Positions 34,624 to 44,698 of a stretch of DNA of 64,000 nucleotides are shown here, in pieces (the stretch's first letter is position 1; every line of letters begins with the position of its first letter). The notes under the pieces were generated by a model. It had not been told where the DNA came from. It saw only the letters and a list, made by a program, of their open reading frames with translations, and did not search any database. The stretch is from positions 1,596,501 through 1,660,500 of the forward strand of contig NZ_CATKVU010000006.1 of NCBI RefSeq assembly GCF_949820605.1, given 5' to 3'. The stretch is from Segatella copri. Lineage in GTDB: Bacteria; Bacteroidota; Bacteroidia; Bacteroidales; Bacteroidaceae. The position numbers were made by a program, and so were the translations under genes.

Positions 34624-37600
34624 TTAGAATGTATACTTCAAACCAACCTGGCCACGCCAGCGGCTGTAGTATGAGCTAGGATACTTGAGAGGCATATCAG
34701 ATGAGTTAGCAAACTGGAACACGCCATCACCCTTGTACGTGATAGGAGAAATAATCTCGCTGTTATAACCACTACTGAAGGTACGGCCCCAATCCTTGTT
34801 CAGGAGGTTAGCCACGTTCATGATATCCAAAGTAAGTTCCAAAGCATGTACATACTTACCTGTACGGATGCCAAACTTCTGACCGAAGTGGAAATCGAAA
34901 TGACTTTCGAACGGCAAGTTAGCACCATAACGCTCGAAGTACTCACCACGATGATCCTTCACATAGTCTGTAGTAGCAAGCCACTGCTTCAAATTAGCAC
35001 GCTGCTGCTCAGCAGTATAAGCATCAGTACCCAAGAACTGCATTTGGTCTACCTGCGCATCTGTAGGGATGAAAATCAAGTCATTACTTGTACCATTATC
35101 TCCGTTAATATCTCCACTATAAACGAGAGAGTAAGGAGAACCGCTCTGACCCTGATAGATAAGACCTACTGTAGTGGTAAACAACTTGTTGGTTCCCCAG
35201 TTGAAGTGATAGAAAGCAGAAGCCTTCACTGTATGAGGCACATTATAAGCACTATTAGCCAACTCTGGGTTGTTTGAGAAGCGATAAGTATGCGTATTAC
35301 GCCAGTTGCTCTGAGCAACAGATGAGGTCATACTGCTTACAGACTCTGAGTGAGTGAATGTATAAGATGCATTCAGATCAAGACCGAACGCAAAGTGCTT
35401 AGCTGCAGACAAAGACAGGCTGTAGCTGTAGCCCTTGCTGGTATTATACATTGCATAGATGTTGTTAAACGACTTAGCATCTGCCACCTTTGTATAAAGA
35501 GGACGGTTATCCCAGTTCATGTAAGAGGTCTGAGACAAGGTCTTACCAGTCTCCTCATAAGCCAAGTTCTTGTAATAAACATCATTCAGACTCTTGCTGA
35601 AGATACCCTCAGCAGTCCAGTCGATACCCAGGAGATTGAAATCGAAACCAAGATTAACACGCATAGACTGAGTGAACTTGAAATCCTTGTCAAACACATT
35701 GATCAGCTGGCTACCGAGAGCCTTCAGTTTATCTGCATTCTGAGTCTGCTTGTTAGGATCCATGATGAGCTGCACATCAGAATTATTTTTTGCAGAGTAA
35801 GAAGATGTCTGCACACCAGTATTCGTAAAGTTGTTGCTCAACCAGACGAAAGGAATACGACCAGTGAATACACCGATACCTCCACGAAGGATATATTTGC
35901 GGTTCTTCTCAATATCCCAACGGAAACCTACACGAGGGCTCCACATTGGTGTACTGGCAAGTTTCTGATTGGTTTTGAAACCATATCCCTTACCTGCTGC
36001 CCACTCATTGAATTTAGCATTCTCGGTAGGCGTATCAAAGAACAGAGGCATATCCATACGGAGACCATAGGTGAGCTGGAAGCTGTCTGTCACATCCCAC
36101 TTGTCCTGTACATAAAAGCCCAGCTGAGCTGCACTAAACTCTGGTGCCCAACGAGGATTACCAGTCACCTCAACATTAGCCTGTGTGAAGTAGAAGTTCT
36201 TGATATACTTACCATCACCTCCAAAACCATCAGCTCCACAACCCTTATAATAATTTAGGAAGTCGTCTGGAGTATCAAAATAATAGCATCCATAGAGATT
36301 CTGAAGGAAGAGGTTAGAGAACTTGTAAAGCTCATTATGTGTACCGAATGTCAGTGTATGATTCCCCTTGAACCATGTAAAGTTATCTTCGAGGGTATAA
36401 ATGTCCTGATTCAATCCATTAGCCATTGAGGAATATTCATTACCGATATTCATGGTACCATTTCCTACCTTATAGATAGTGATAGAGGGCGCTGGCTTAC
36501 CAGAAGTACGCTCATCACGAACACGAACGTAAGATACGCGTGCCTCATTGCTCAGGTTTGGTGAGATGCGGCTCTGCAACTCTGCGGCGAAAGAATGAGT
36601 TTTAGATTTGAAATCATACAAGTGATCGGTAGTATTCAATGTAGCAATACCACCCAGACCAAGCGTCTGCTTAGCATCAACATAACTCCAACGTACAGAG
36701 AACTTGTTGAACTCGTTGATATTCCAATCCAACTTCAAACCAGCTTTCTGGCTCTTCACGTTCTTATCTTTATCTGCCCATGAAGTTGCATAATCATAAC
36801 CCTGACGGTTAGCCAAGTCATAAATCTTAGACATCAAGTCCCTAGCCAAATCCGGATTAAACTTAACATCTGGAGAATCGATGGTATACTGAGTTGGGTA
36901 CGACTTTTCTGAATTCTCATAGTTTGCGAAGAAGAAGAGTTTGTTCTTGATAATTGGACCACCGAGCGTAAATCCGAACAAAGTTTCCTTCTCATCATCA
37001 TAAGGCTGAGCATAGGTACCATCCATATTCTTATAATGACGACCTACCAAATCCTGGTTGTTCCCATAGAAATAGCCACTTCCATGGAAGTCATTGGTAC
37101 CGCTCTTGGTTACCGCGTTGATGGCACCACCGGTAAAACCACCCTGGCGAACATCGAAAGGAGCGATATTTACCTGAATCTGGTCAATAGTCTCCATAGA
37201 AACAGGCTGAGATCCTGCCTGACCACCATTACTGCCATTAGCAGTAAGACCGAACACGTCGTTATTCATCACACCATCAATCTGGAATGAATTATAACGG
37301 TTGTTCATACCGGCGAATGACATAGAGCCAGACTGTCCGTTTGTAGTAAGCTGTGGATTCAGGCGAGCCACATCCGCAATACTGTGCGAGATAGAAGGCA
37401 TATCAGCTATCTGCTGAGCATTGATACTCATGGCCGCACCGGTCTTCGTACCATTCAGACCAGCCTTACCCGAAACAACAACCTCCTGAAGCTGCTTGGC
37501 ATCTTCCTGAAGAGAGCAAGAGAGATTTTGGCTTTCACCCAAGTTCAGACTGACATTGTTGAAAACCTTGTCCTTATATCCGATATAAGAGATACTTACC

Positions 37601-37830
37601 TTGTAAGGACCACCTGGACGCATACCCTGAATAGTATAGCGACCATCTACATTTGTTACAGCACGATACACAGTACCAGATGGCTGGTGTGTAGCAGTAA
37701 CAGTAGCCCCAATAACGGTTTCGCCATTGGAAGAAATTTTACCACTAATGCCTGAAGTGGTAATCTGAGCCATTGCCGAAGTCACCATGAAGGCGAGCAA
37801 AGCCAGAAGTAGTTGCAATCTTTTCTGCAT
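34624..37830 (-). CDS. Oar-like TonB-dependent receptor, paralogue 1
   Basis: 1068 residues from the ATG at 37830 (MQKRLQLLLALLAF, signal peptide ending AMAQ). Carboxypeptidase-regulatory-like domain (about 22-105), plug domain (about 110-240; APFDVRQGGFTGGAINAVTKSGTN) and a beta-barrel ending RWRGQVGLKYTF. It is of the Oar/OmpA-related type, without a SusD partner. It imports or exports an unknown ligand across the outer membrane. The next gene upstream is a nucleotide phosphodiesterase and then a close paralogue. It has its own promoter (37916-37945). Confidence 0.9.
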   Translation of the reverse strand: MQKRLQLLLALLAFMVTSAMAQITTSGISGKISSNGETVIGATVTATHQPSGTVYRAVTNVDGRYTIQGMRPGGPYKVSISYIGYKDKVFNNVSLNLGESQNLSCSLQEDAKQLQEVVVSGKAGLNGTKTGAAMSINAQQIADMPSISHSIADVARLNPQLTTNGQSGSMSFAGMNNRYNSFQIDGVMNNDVFGLTANGSNGGQAGSQPVSMETIDQIQVNIAPFDVRQGGFTGGAINAVTKSGTNDFHGSGYFYGNNQDLVGRHYKNMDGTYAQPYDDEKETLFGFTLGGPIIKNKLFFFANYENSEKSYPTQYTIDSPDVKFNPDLARDLMSKIYDLANRQGYDYATSWADKDKNVKSQKAGLKLDWNINEFNKFSVRWSYVDAKQTLGLGGIATLNTTDHLYDFKSKTHSFAAELQSRISPNLSNEARVSYVRVRDERTSGKPAPSITIYKVGNGTMNIGNEYSSMANGLNQDIYTLEDNFTWFKGNHTLTFGTHNELYKFSNLFLQNLYGCYYFDTPDDFLNYYKGCGADGFGGDGKYIKNFYFTQANVEVTGNPRWAPEFSAAQLGFYVQDKWDVTDSFQLTYGLRMDMPLFFDTPTENAKFNEWAAGKGYGFKTNQKLASTPMWSPRVGFRWDIEKNRKYILRGGIGVFTGRIPFVWLSNNFTNTGVQTSSYSAKNNSDVQLIMDPNKQTQNADKLKALGSQLINVFDKDFKFTQSMRVNLGFDFNLLGIDWTAEGIFSKSLNDVYYKNLAYEETGKTLSQTSYMNWDNRPLYTKVADAKSFNNIYAMYNTSKGYSYSLSLSAAKHFAFGLDLNASYTFTHSESVSSMTSSVAQSNWRNTHTYRFSNNPELANSAYNVPHTVKASAFYHFNWGTNKLFTTTVGLIYQGQSGSPYSLVYSGDINGDNGTSNDLIFIPTDAQVDQMQFLGTDAYTAEQQRANLKQWLATTDYVKDHRGEYFERYGANLPFESHFDFHFGQKFGIRTGKYVHALELTLDIMNVANLLNKDWGRTFSSGYNSEIISPITYKGDGVFQFANSSDMPLKYPSSYYSRWRGQVGLKYTF

Positions 37831-37915
37831 GTTGTTTTGATTCTTTTGTGAATAAATAAAGAGAGAACCGCGCACCTCGTACCGTGTGCATTCACTCTTA
37901 TAAACAAATATGTTG

Positions 37916-37945
37916 CAAATATAAACATTTTTTTTGAGACAACAA
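37916..37945 (-). promoter_or_regulatory. Promoter of TonB-dependent receptor 1
   Basis: On the minus strand TTG (37943-37945), 19 bp, TATATTTG (37916-37923). Leader of about 80 nt. Confidence 0.55.
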
Positions 37946-38078
37946 GCAAAAAACAGAGAAAAATGACAGAATACACCAAAAAATATGCAAATAAACGAAA
38001 AAAAATGCACTTCCCTCGAAAAAGAGAAGTGCATCGCGATAGAATTATTCTAATGGGAACTCTTCCCATGCATCAAAC

Positions 38079-39269
38079 TTATTTCAACAAATCTTTGACC
38101 TCTGACAAATTACCATCATTGGCAGCAGGTTTGATTGAAAGGAGATAATTAAGCAAAGGATAAACATCTACGTTTTTAAAGACTTTATCCTTAACATATC
38201 CTTTTTTAAAATCAGGGCCAGCTGCACGGAATAGGACATGCATATCGCTATAAGTTGGATCAAAGCCATGATTTCCGGCTAAGACCTCATTCTTATCACT
38301 GGGTACCCAACCTATGTCTGTAGTAACAACAATGTCGGCAATGTTCTCATTTGTACCATAATTTAAATAGGCAGGCATTTCTGATTTACGCCATGCTCTA
38401 ATATGAGGTACCTTAGAAAGAGCTTTCAGTATTTTATTTTCACATCCCTTATTGGTATATATCATCGTAGGAAATCCCATTGCTATGTTTTTGTACCATG
38501 ACTTATCCAAATAATGGGTCAGATTTATGATACGTTCATTCGAGTTACGGTCCATACCATGGTCTGCTGTCACAATCAGGTTCACATTTTTACCATCGGG
38601 CATCTTCTGGATATCTTTCCATAACTGTCCGAGAAGGCAATCTAAGGTCTCTACTTGCATACGGGTTTGCCTACTCTCAGGACCATAAGTATGACCTGAA
38701 TGGTCAGGCTCATCAAAATAAGCCATGATAAGCTGTGGGCGCTTATCTTCCGGCATTTTGAGCATCCGCTCTATTTCTGCTATTCGCTCAACATAAGTCA
38801 GCAACGGTTTCTGCTCATAATTATAATAGATATCAGGATAAGTGCCCTGTATGGCAACATCTGAGCCAGGCCAATAAACCACGCCTACCCGCTTTCCCTG
38901 TCGTTTGGCGGTAATCCAAACAGGTTCACCTCCCCAGAAGCGGGGATCCATTTTTGTTGTTTTATCACCTAAACTAAACACCAGTCCACTCTTTTTATCA
39001 AGAAATTTATTGGCTATAATTCCATGATGATCAGGAACCAAGCCCGTTGCCAGAGTATAATGGTTAGGGAACGTAACAGATGGAAACGAAGGCTGCATAA
39101 TAGCTTTTACTCCATCCTGTGCCAAATTGTCAAGAAAAGGCGTATCATACATCTCGGGATAATCCCAACGGCATCCGTCTAAGGAAATTATCACGGTTCG
39201 ATGTTCCTGTGCCAGACTTACAGAAAAGGGAGCCAGGAAAGAAATCAATAATAATAATATTTTTTTCAT
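38079..39269 (-). CDS. Nucleotide pyrophosphatase/phosphodiesterase, alkaline phosphatase superfamily
   Basis: 396 residues with a signal peptide (MKKILLLLISFLAPFSVSLAQ). Metal-binding D31 (ISLDGCRWD), nucleophile T66 in PSVTFPNH, and AYFDEPDHSGHTYG and TADHGM complete the two-zinc site of ectonucleotide pyrophosphatase/phosphodiesterases. It would hydrolyse extracytoplasmic nucleotides or phosphodiesters. It is sandwiched between two TonB-dependent receptor genes in the same direction, so one receptor may carry its substrate or product; this is inference. A terminator separates it from the receptor gene upstream. Confidence 0.88.
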   Translation of the reverse strand: MKKILLLLISFLAPFSVSLAQEHRTVIISLDGCRWDYPEMYDTPFLDNLAQDGVKAIMQPSFPSVTFPNHYTLATGLVPDHHGIIANKFLDKKSGLVFSLGDKTTKMDPRFWGGEPVWITAKRQGKRVGVVYWPGSDVAIQGTYPDIYYNYEQKPLLTYVERIAEIERMLKMPEDKRPQLIMAYFDEPDHSGHTYGPESRQTRMQVETLDCLLGQLWKDIQKMPDGKNVNLIVTADHGMDRNSNERIINLTHYLDKSWYKNIAMGFPTMIYTNKGCENKILKALSKVPHIRAWRKSEMPAYLNYGTNENIADIVVTTDIGWVPSDKNEVLAGNHGFDPTYSDMHVLFRAAGPDFKKGYVKDKVFKNVDVYPLLNYLLSIKPAANDGNLSEVKDLLK

Positions 39270-39292
39270 TATGATCTATTTTATTTGAAACC

Positions 39293-39330
39293 AAAAAGGG
39301 GATGTACTGCCAAACAGAAGAACATCCCCC
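39293..39330 (-). terminator. Terminator of TonB-dependent receptor 2
   Basis: GGGGATGT / ACATCCCC stem, with TTTTT following on the minus strand. Confidence 0.75.
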
Positions 39331-39358
39331 AAATATAACTGTACTTATGGACTAATAC

Positions 39359-42300
39359 TTAGAATGTATACTTCAAACCAAGCTGACCGCGCCAGCGGCT
39401 ATAATAGTCGTCATAAGAACGCATTTCGTAATTACCTGGGTGCAGGAACTGGAACTGTCCGTTACCACTGTAAGTAACAGGAGAATAGTATTTAGCTGCA
39501 CCTGTTGATGTATAGCGACCCCACTTCTTATTGAACATGTTACCCACATTCAATACATCAAATGACAATTCTACAGAATGAACCTGAGCACCAACCTTGA
39601 ACTTATAGGTCTGAGCAAGATGGAAGTCGAAGTGACTCTCGAATGGCAAGTTATCAGCATAACGCTTGAAGTATTCACCACGATGCTTGCTCATATAGCC
39701 ATCATTGGCAATCCACTCTCTGAAGTTTTTCTTCTGCTCTTCAGCAGTATAGTTCTTATTAGCCTTAAACTGCATCTTATCAATCTGCTCATCTGTTGGG
39801 ATAAACATCAAATCGTTACCATTAGAACCATCCTGGTTCAAATCACCATAATAGTACAAACTATAAGGTGAACCAGAAGTACCTGTATAGATAAGACCTA
39901 CTGTAGTATTCCAGTGCTGGGCGTAATCCTTATGATAGAAGGCAGAAGCCTTGATCTGGTGAGGCACATTGAATGCAGTGAAACCGAGCTCAGGTGAGTT
40001 AGGATTCTGATATGTATAATTGTAGTTATAGTTTGACTGAGCTACTGAAGATGTACCGCAGTTAACAGACTTTGAGCGTGAATAGCTGTAAGATGCAGCC
40101 AGATCCAAACCGAAGTCAAAGTGCTTAACAGCAGACAAAGACAGATTGTAACTGTATCCCTTGCTGGTGTTATCCAACATATATACATTAGCAAACTTCT
40201 TCAAGTTAGCATCTTCTGTGCTGGTAACCTTTTGGAACATTGGACGATTGTCAAAAGCCAAAGACGCATAAGTCTCGCCCAATGTCTTACCAGCCTCAGT
40301 ACGGGTCAAATCCTTATAATAGATATCATTCAGATTCTTTGAGAGAACACCCTCCAAAGTAAAGTCAATACCTGCTAATGTAAAATCAAGAGCAAGGTCA
40401 AGACGCAAGTTCTGAGTAAACTTGAAGTCCTTAGCAAATACATTTACTGTCTGGTTACCTGATGCAGCCAACTTAGCAGTATTCTCACTCTGCTTGTAAG
40501 GATCAACGATAAGACTTACGTCATTGAGTTTACCCGTATTCTGCTTACCCTCTTTAAGGCCAGAAGAACCATAAACATTATATACAGAAGTCTGGATACC
40601 AGTATTTGTAAAGTTGTTGCTCAACCATACGAATGGGATACGACCGGTAAAAATACCAGCACCACCACGGAGAATCATATTATGCTCCTTCTCGATATTC
40701 CAACGGAAGCCTACACGTGGAGACCACATCGGAGTGCTGCTCAACTTATGGTTTGTAACAACATTCCATCCCTGCTTGGCAGCAGAAGCATTAAACTCAG
40801 CATTCTCAGTAGGAGTATCAAAGAACAATGGGATATCCATACGCAAGCCATAAGTCAACTCAAAATTAGGAGTAACATTAAACTTATCCTGTGCATAGAA
40901 ACCAATCTGACCAGCAGCAAACTCTGGAGCCCAGCGAGGATCACCGGTTACTGCTACATTGGCAGAACCGAAACGATACTGGTTCAATGTGTTGTAATAT
41001 GTAATTTCACCTGTTTTTGAATTAACAGACTGAGCAACTGTCTGTCCATTAGCAAACATTTTGAAATCATCAAAATTGTTGAAATAATAAGTACCATAAT
41101 TATCCTGGATAAAGAGGTTCTTAAACTTGTAGTACTCTCCATGAGTACCGAAAGTCAGAGTATGATTGTTCACATACCAGTTCAGATTATCTGTAAAGGT
41201 GATGATGTCCTGATTCAGAGAGTTTGCTGTAGAAGAACGCTCTGTACCGAGACAGAGAGTACCACCACCCACATTCTTAATCTGAATCATTGGTGCAATA
41301 CCCTTTGGATCACGATGATCTCTTACAGATACATAAGAAGCCTGGAACTGATTATTTATCTTGTCGCTGAAAGAGCTGTTCAATTCTGCAGTAAAAGTAT
41401 TAGTCTTTGAGATGAAATCAAACTGATAATCAGAAGCATTCAGATAACTGGCAGAACTATTGCTGTTCAACTGCTTAGCATTAACCATGCGCCAGCCAAA
41501 AGTAGCCTTATGCTTGTCGTTGATATTCCAGTCGAGCTTTACACCAGCCTTGTCACTCTTAGTATAATTCTTAGGATTATTATATGAAGCATTGTAACCC
41601 TTTTCCTTCAGGATAGAAAGCACTTCATCGGCAATATTAAAGCCTTCTGTTCCTAACTTTGAAGCCTCAGAACCATAACCATAGTTATTTGGATATTCCT
41701 TGTTTGACTTCTCGTAGTTTGCAAAGAAGAACAACTTGTTCTTGATGATAGGACCACCAAGAGTTACACCATAACGATAGTCTGTTTCATCATCATATTT
41801 CTGGCTATCCTTGCCATTCATCAAAGTATACTTAGAACCTATCAGGTCTTTGTTCAACCAGTTGCCATAAACAGATCCATGGAAGGTATTGGTACCCGAC
41901 TTAGTGATGGCATTGATGGCACCACCAGTAAAACCAGACTGACGGACATCAAAAGGAGCCACGCTCACCTGTACCTGATCAATAGTCTCTGTAGAAATAG
42001 GCTGAGTACCAGCCTGACCACCATTCTGACCATTAGAAGTGAGACCGAAAACATCGTTGTTTACGGCACCATCAACCTGGAAGCTGTTATAACGGTTATT
42101 AACACCAGCAAAAGACATTGCTCCAGACTGAGAGACACTTACCATAGGATTCATGCGGGTGATATCACCGATACTATGACTGATAGAAGGCATATTGGCT
42201 ATATCCTTGGCACTATAGCTGGCAGCAGCACCAGTCTTGCTGGCATCCAAGCCTAACTTACCCTTAACAACCACTTCACCTAAAGCATGTGCATCCTCTT

Positions 42301-42622
42301 CCAACTGAGTTGAAAGGTCTGACATTTCACCAAGTTTGAGTGTTACATTCTTGATTTCCTTGGTTTTGTAACCAATGTAGGAAATCTCTACCGTGTAAGG
42401 ACCACCAGCGCGCATACCCTGAATAGTAAAGCGGCCTACGCTGTTAGTCACAGAACGATAAACAGCACCTGTTGGCACATGGGTCACTGTAACAGTTGCA
42501 CCTATTACATCTTCACCATTAGCTTTAATCAAACCTTTGACGCCAGATGTAGTAATCTGCGCAATGGCTGTGGAAACCATAAAGGACAACAAAGCCACAA
42601 ATAAAAAAAATCTTTTCTGCAT
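39359..42622 (-). CDS. Oar-like TonB-dependent receptor, paralogue 2
   Basis: 1087 residues. Signal peptide MQKRFFLFVALLSFMVSTAIA, CarboxypepD_reg-like domain, plug and barrel in the same order as paralogue 1, with long identical blocks (SISHSI, NRYNSFQ, APFDVRQ, FFDTPTENA, RWRGQLGLKYTF). The two are an old duplication. There is no SusD-like gene. Its promoter element TAATTTTG is at 42684-42691, 61 bp upstream. Confidence 0.9.
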   Translation of the reverse strand: MQKRFFLFVALLSFMVSTAIAQITTSGVKGLIKANGEDVIGATVTVTHVPTGAVYRSVTNSVGRFTIQGMRAGGPYTVEISYIGYKTKEIKNVTLKLGEMSDLSTQLEEDAHALGEVVVKGKLGLDASKTGAAASYSAKDIANMPSISHSIGDITRMNPMVSVSQSGAMSFAGVNNRYNSFQVDGAVNNDVFGLTSNGQNGGQAGTQPISTETIDQVQVSVAPFDVRQSGFTGGAINAITKSGTNTFHGSVYGNWLNKDLIGSKYTLMNGKDSQKYDDETDYRYGVTLGGPIIKNKLFFFANYEKSNKEYPNNYGYGSEASKLGTEGFNIADEVLSILKEKGYNASYNNPKNYTKSDKAGVKLDWNINDKHKATFGWRMVNAKQLNSNSSASYLNASDYQFDFISKTNTFTAELNSSFSDKINNQFQASYVSVRDHRDPKGIAPMIQIKNVGGGTLCLGTERSSTANSLNQDIITFTDNLNWYVNNHTLTFGTHGEYYKFKNLFIQDNYGTYYFNNFDDFKMFANGQTVAQSVNSKTGEITYYNTLNQYRFGSANVAVTGDPRWAPEFAAGQIGFYAQDKFNVTPNFELTYGLRMDIPLFFDTPTENAEFNASAAKQGWNVVTNHKLSSTPMWSPRVGFRWNIEKEHNMILRGGAGIFTGRIPFVWLSNNFTNTGIQTSVYNVYGSSGLKEGKQNTGKLNDVSLIVDPYKQSENTAKLAASGNQTVNVFAKDFKFTQNLRLDLALDFTLAGIDFTLEGVLSKNLNDIYYKDLTRTEAGKTLGETYASLAFDNRPMFQKVTSTEDANLKKFANVYMLDNTSKGYSYNLSLSAVKHFDFGLDLAASYSYSRSKSVNCGTSSVAQSNYNYNYTYQNPNSPELGFTAFNVPHQIKASAFYHKDYAQHWNTTVGLIYTGTSGSPYSLYYYGDLNQDGSNGNDLMFIPTDEQIDKMQFKANKNYTAEEQKKNFREWIANDGYMSKHRGEYFKRYADNLPFESHFDFHLAQTYKFKVGAQVHSVELSFDVLNVGNMFNKKWGRYTSTGAAKYYSPVTYSGNGQFQFLHPGNYEMRSYDDYYSRWRGQLGLKYTF

Positions 42623-42683
42623 ACCTTAAAATAAATAATTAAATAATACGGGATATAATCCCCTCTTATATTGTTATCGTTTG

Positions 42684-42691
42684 CAAAATTA
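42684..42691 (-). promoter_or_regulatory. Promoter element of TonB-dependent receptor 2
   Basis: TAATTTTG followed by C on the minus strand. The upstream TTTG-like string is 25 bp away, so the match is partial. Confidence 0.4.
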
Positions 42692-42750
42692 ATAAAAAAA
42701 TCTCTTTTAATTGTTACAAAAGCATGAAAAATAGTATTTTATAATATAAA

Positions 42751-42782
42751 AAAATCTGCGTTAAGCAAATAACGCAGATTTC
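42751..42782 (-). terminator. Terminator of the ABC transporter operon
   Basis: AAATCTGCGTTA / TAACGCAGATTT stem with a short loop, T-rich on the downstream minus-strand side. Confidence 0.75.
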
Positions 42783-42839
42783 CTTTAATTTGTTATTTAT
42801 AACAGGGGTTTGCTTATAGTTTTTTCGGGGTTGGCTCCC

Positions 42840-44039
42840 CTACTCCTTTCTCTGCCAGATGCTCATCACCTTGCGACGGATGGCTACGATGTTCAGAATT
42901 GAAACGATCAGGAACAGGAGCAGACCTAGGGCGACGGCTGGAAGCATGGTGCCCTCGTCGATATCAGGGAAGAGGGTTTCGATGAAGCCCATGTAATAAT
43001 CGCGGAGGAAGAAGAGGATGATCCATGCGATGATGAGTACCACGATGTTCAGCGCAATGGTGAGCACCTGATATGGTTTTGCTACATTGTTCGGACTGTA
43101 GCCTATCAGAAGAAGATTCTCTAACTTAGAAGAATTCTTCTGAACCAACAGATAGATGCTGAGCATCAGAATGTAGAAGCTCAAAACGGAGATAACCAAA
43201 CCGATAATCATCACCATCGATACCATCATGCGGAGGAAATAGGTAGTTTTCTCAGCATCCAGCTTGTCTGTCTCTACCTCATAACCATTATCATCCAGGT
43301 ATTTGGTGATGTTCTCGTCTCCCGGGTTTCCTACCTCTACAATGAGACGGTTAGGGTCGCTCTTCTGGTTTGGAGCGAATTCCTGGTTGCTCCAGTCCAT
43401 GAATGCCTGTGGAACGAGGATGGTGTTGAGTCGCGAAGAGAAACCGATAACCTTTCCCTTGAACTGCTCTTTCTTGCCACCAGCCTGAATCTGGATATTG
43501 AAATCAATCATGCCCATCAGTCCATCGCTGATTTTAGGGAGCGAATGACTCTGGGCGAAACCGAAGTTATACATATTAATATAGGTACGCGGGAGGATGA
43601 TTGGCACCTCCTGAGTTCCCGGCGTATATTTCCAGTCCTTGAGCGGCACATCAACAAAACCGTCAGGCACACTCTCGAAGAAGAGTTCGCTGTTCAGAAC
43701 GTTCACGCCGTTTACACCCATCTGGGCATCTACTTTATATTCTGTAGAGGTGAATTTTCCTATCTTCTTTACAAACTTCTGGCCTCCGATTTCATCGATT
43801 TCAGAACCGGAGAAGGTATTGGAACGGCCGCTGATGGTATTTCCCATACCTATCTTCTTGCTCATGATGAGGTAGTCGGCTTTCATGAAACTGTCTTGCT
43901 GAGTGAAGACAGGCAGCACGTCTTTATAAAACTGAAAGCCGAAAAGAACGATGAGCATACCGAAGAGACTGGCGAAGGCAAAGCCCGCAAACTGAGGTAT
44001 GCTGATATGCTGACGCAATAATTTCCAAACCAAATTCAT
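42840..44039 (-). CDS. ABC transporter permease, FtsX/MacB-like
   Basis: 399 residues. One N-terminal membrane helix (about 18-40), a large extracytoplasmic domain (about 45-265, MacB_PCD-like) and three C-terminal helices (about 270-300, 325-350, 365-385). This is the type VII mechanotransmission layout of MacB, LolCE and FtsX. The start overlaps the ATPase stop by 4 bp (ATGA), so it is its partner. The substrate is unknown; the lipoprotein gene two positions upstream may be part of the same envelope process. Confidence 0.85.
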   Translation of the reverse strand: MNLVWKLLRQHISIPQFAGFAFASLFGMLIVLFGFQFYKDVLPVFTQQDSFMKADYLIMSKKIGMGNTISGRSNTFSGSEIDEIGGQKFVKKIGKFTSTEYKVDAQMGVNGVNVLNSELFFESVPDGFVDVPLKDWKYTPGTQEVPIILPRTYINMYNFGFAQSHSLPKISDGLMGMIDFNIQIQAGGKKEQFKGKVIGFSSRLNTILVPQAFMDWSNQEFAPNQKSDPNRLIVEVGNPGDENITKYLDDNGYEVETDKLDAEKTTYFLRMMVSMVMIIGLVISVLSFYILMLSIYLLVQKNSSKLENLLLIGYSPNNVAKPYQVLTIALNIVVLIIAWIILFFLRDYYMGFIETLFPDIDEGTMLPAVALGLLLFLIVSILNIVAIRRKVMSIWQRKE

Positions 44040-44680
44040 AATCTAAATATATGTTCATAGTTTAAGTCCATGTGCTTACCGATACTGGTTACGATGACGC
44101 CAGCCCCCTGCTCCTTCGCTTCGGTCATCATGATATCTGCCATGATGCGCGAATTGTTGTCGTCGAGGTGACTGATAGGCTCATCAGCCAGAATGAAGTC
44201 GAAAGGCTGACAGAGCGCACGCATCATTGCCACACGCTGCTGCTGTCCGAACGACATTCTGCCGATTTTGGCATCTACCTTATCAGCAATACCGAGCATA
44301 TCAAACCATTTAAGAATCTGCTCACGCGTCTTGAATCCGGTTATCTTGTTCTTAATTTCTACATTCTCCAGGGCAGTAAGCTCAGGGAAGAGACGGAGTT
44401 CCTGAAAGAGATGGCTGATATGACGCTTGCGCATCTCTACCCAGTCTTTCACCTTGTAGTTGGCGGTAACATCATTGTCGAACATCACGCTTCCGCTGTA
44501 GTCGTGACGATAGCCGAGCACATAGCTGCAGAAAGTACTCTTTCCGCTGCCACTCTCTGCCTCGATAAGATAAAGATGACCTTTCTCGAAGGTAACATCC
44601 TGCTTCCATATCTCCGAATCCAGGTCGTTGCGCTGGGCAAAAACCTGTGGGAGAACGGAATGAAGCTGAATCTTTTCCAC
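44036..44680 (-). CDS. ABC transporter ATP-binding protein
   Basis: 214 residues. Walker A ESGSGKST, signature MSFGQQQR and Walker B FILADEP are intact; LFQELRLFPELTALENV is the Q-loop region of the LolD/MacB-type group. It powers the permease encoded 4 bp downstream. It is preceded at 18 bp by the DUF4836 lipoprotein gene, and probably co-transcribed with it and rsmE. Confidence 0.92.
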   Translation of the reverse strand: MEKIQLHSVLPQVFAQRNDLDSEIWKQDVTFEKGHLYLIEAESGSGKSTFCSYVLGYRHDYSGSVMFDNDVTANYKVKDWVEMRKRHISHLFQELRLFPELTALENVEIKNKITGFKTREQILKWFDMLGIADKVDAKIGRMSFGQQQRVAMMRALCQPFDFILADEPISHLDDNNSRIMADIMMTEAKEQGAGVIVTSIGKHMDLNYEHIFRL

Positions 44681-44698
44681 TTTTTTTATGTTTAATGT

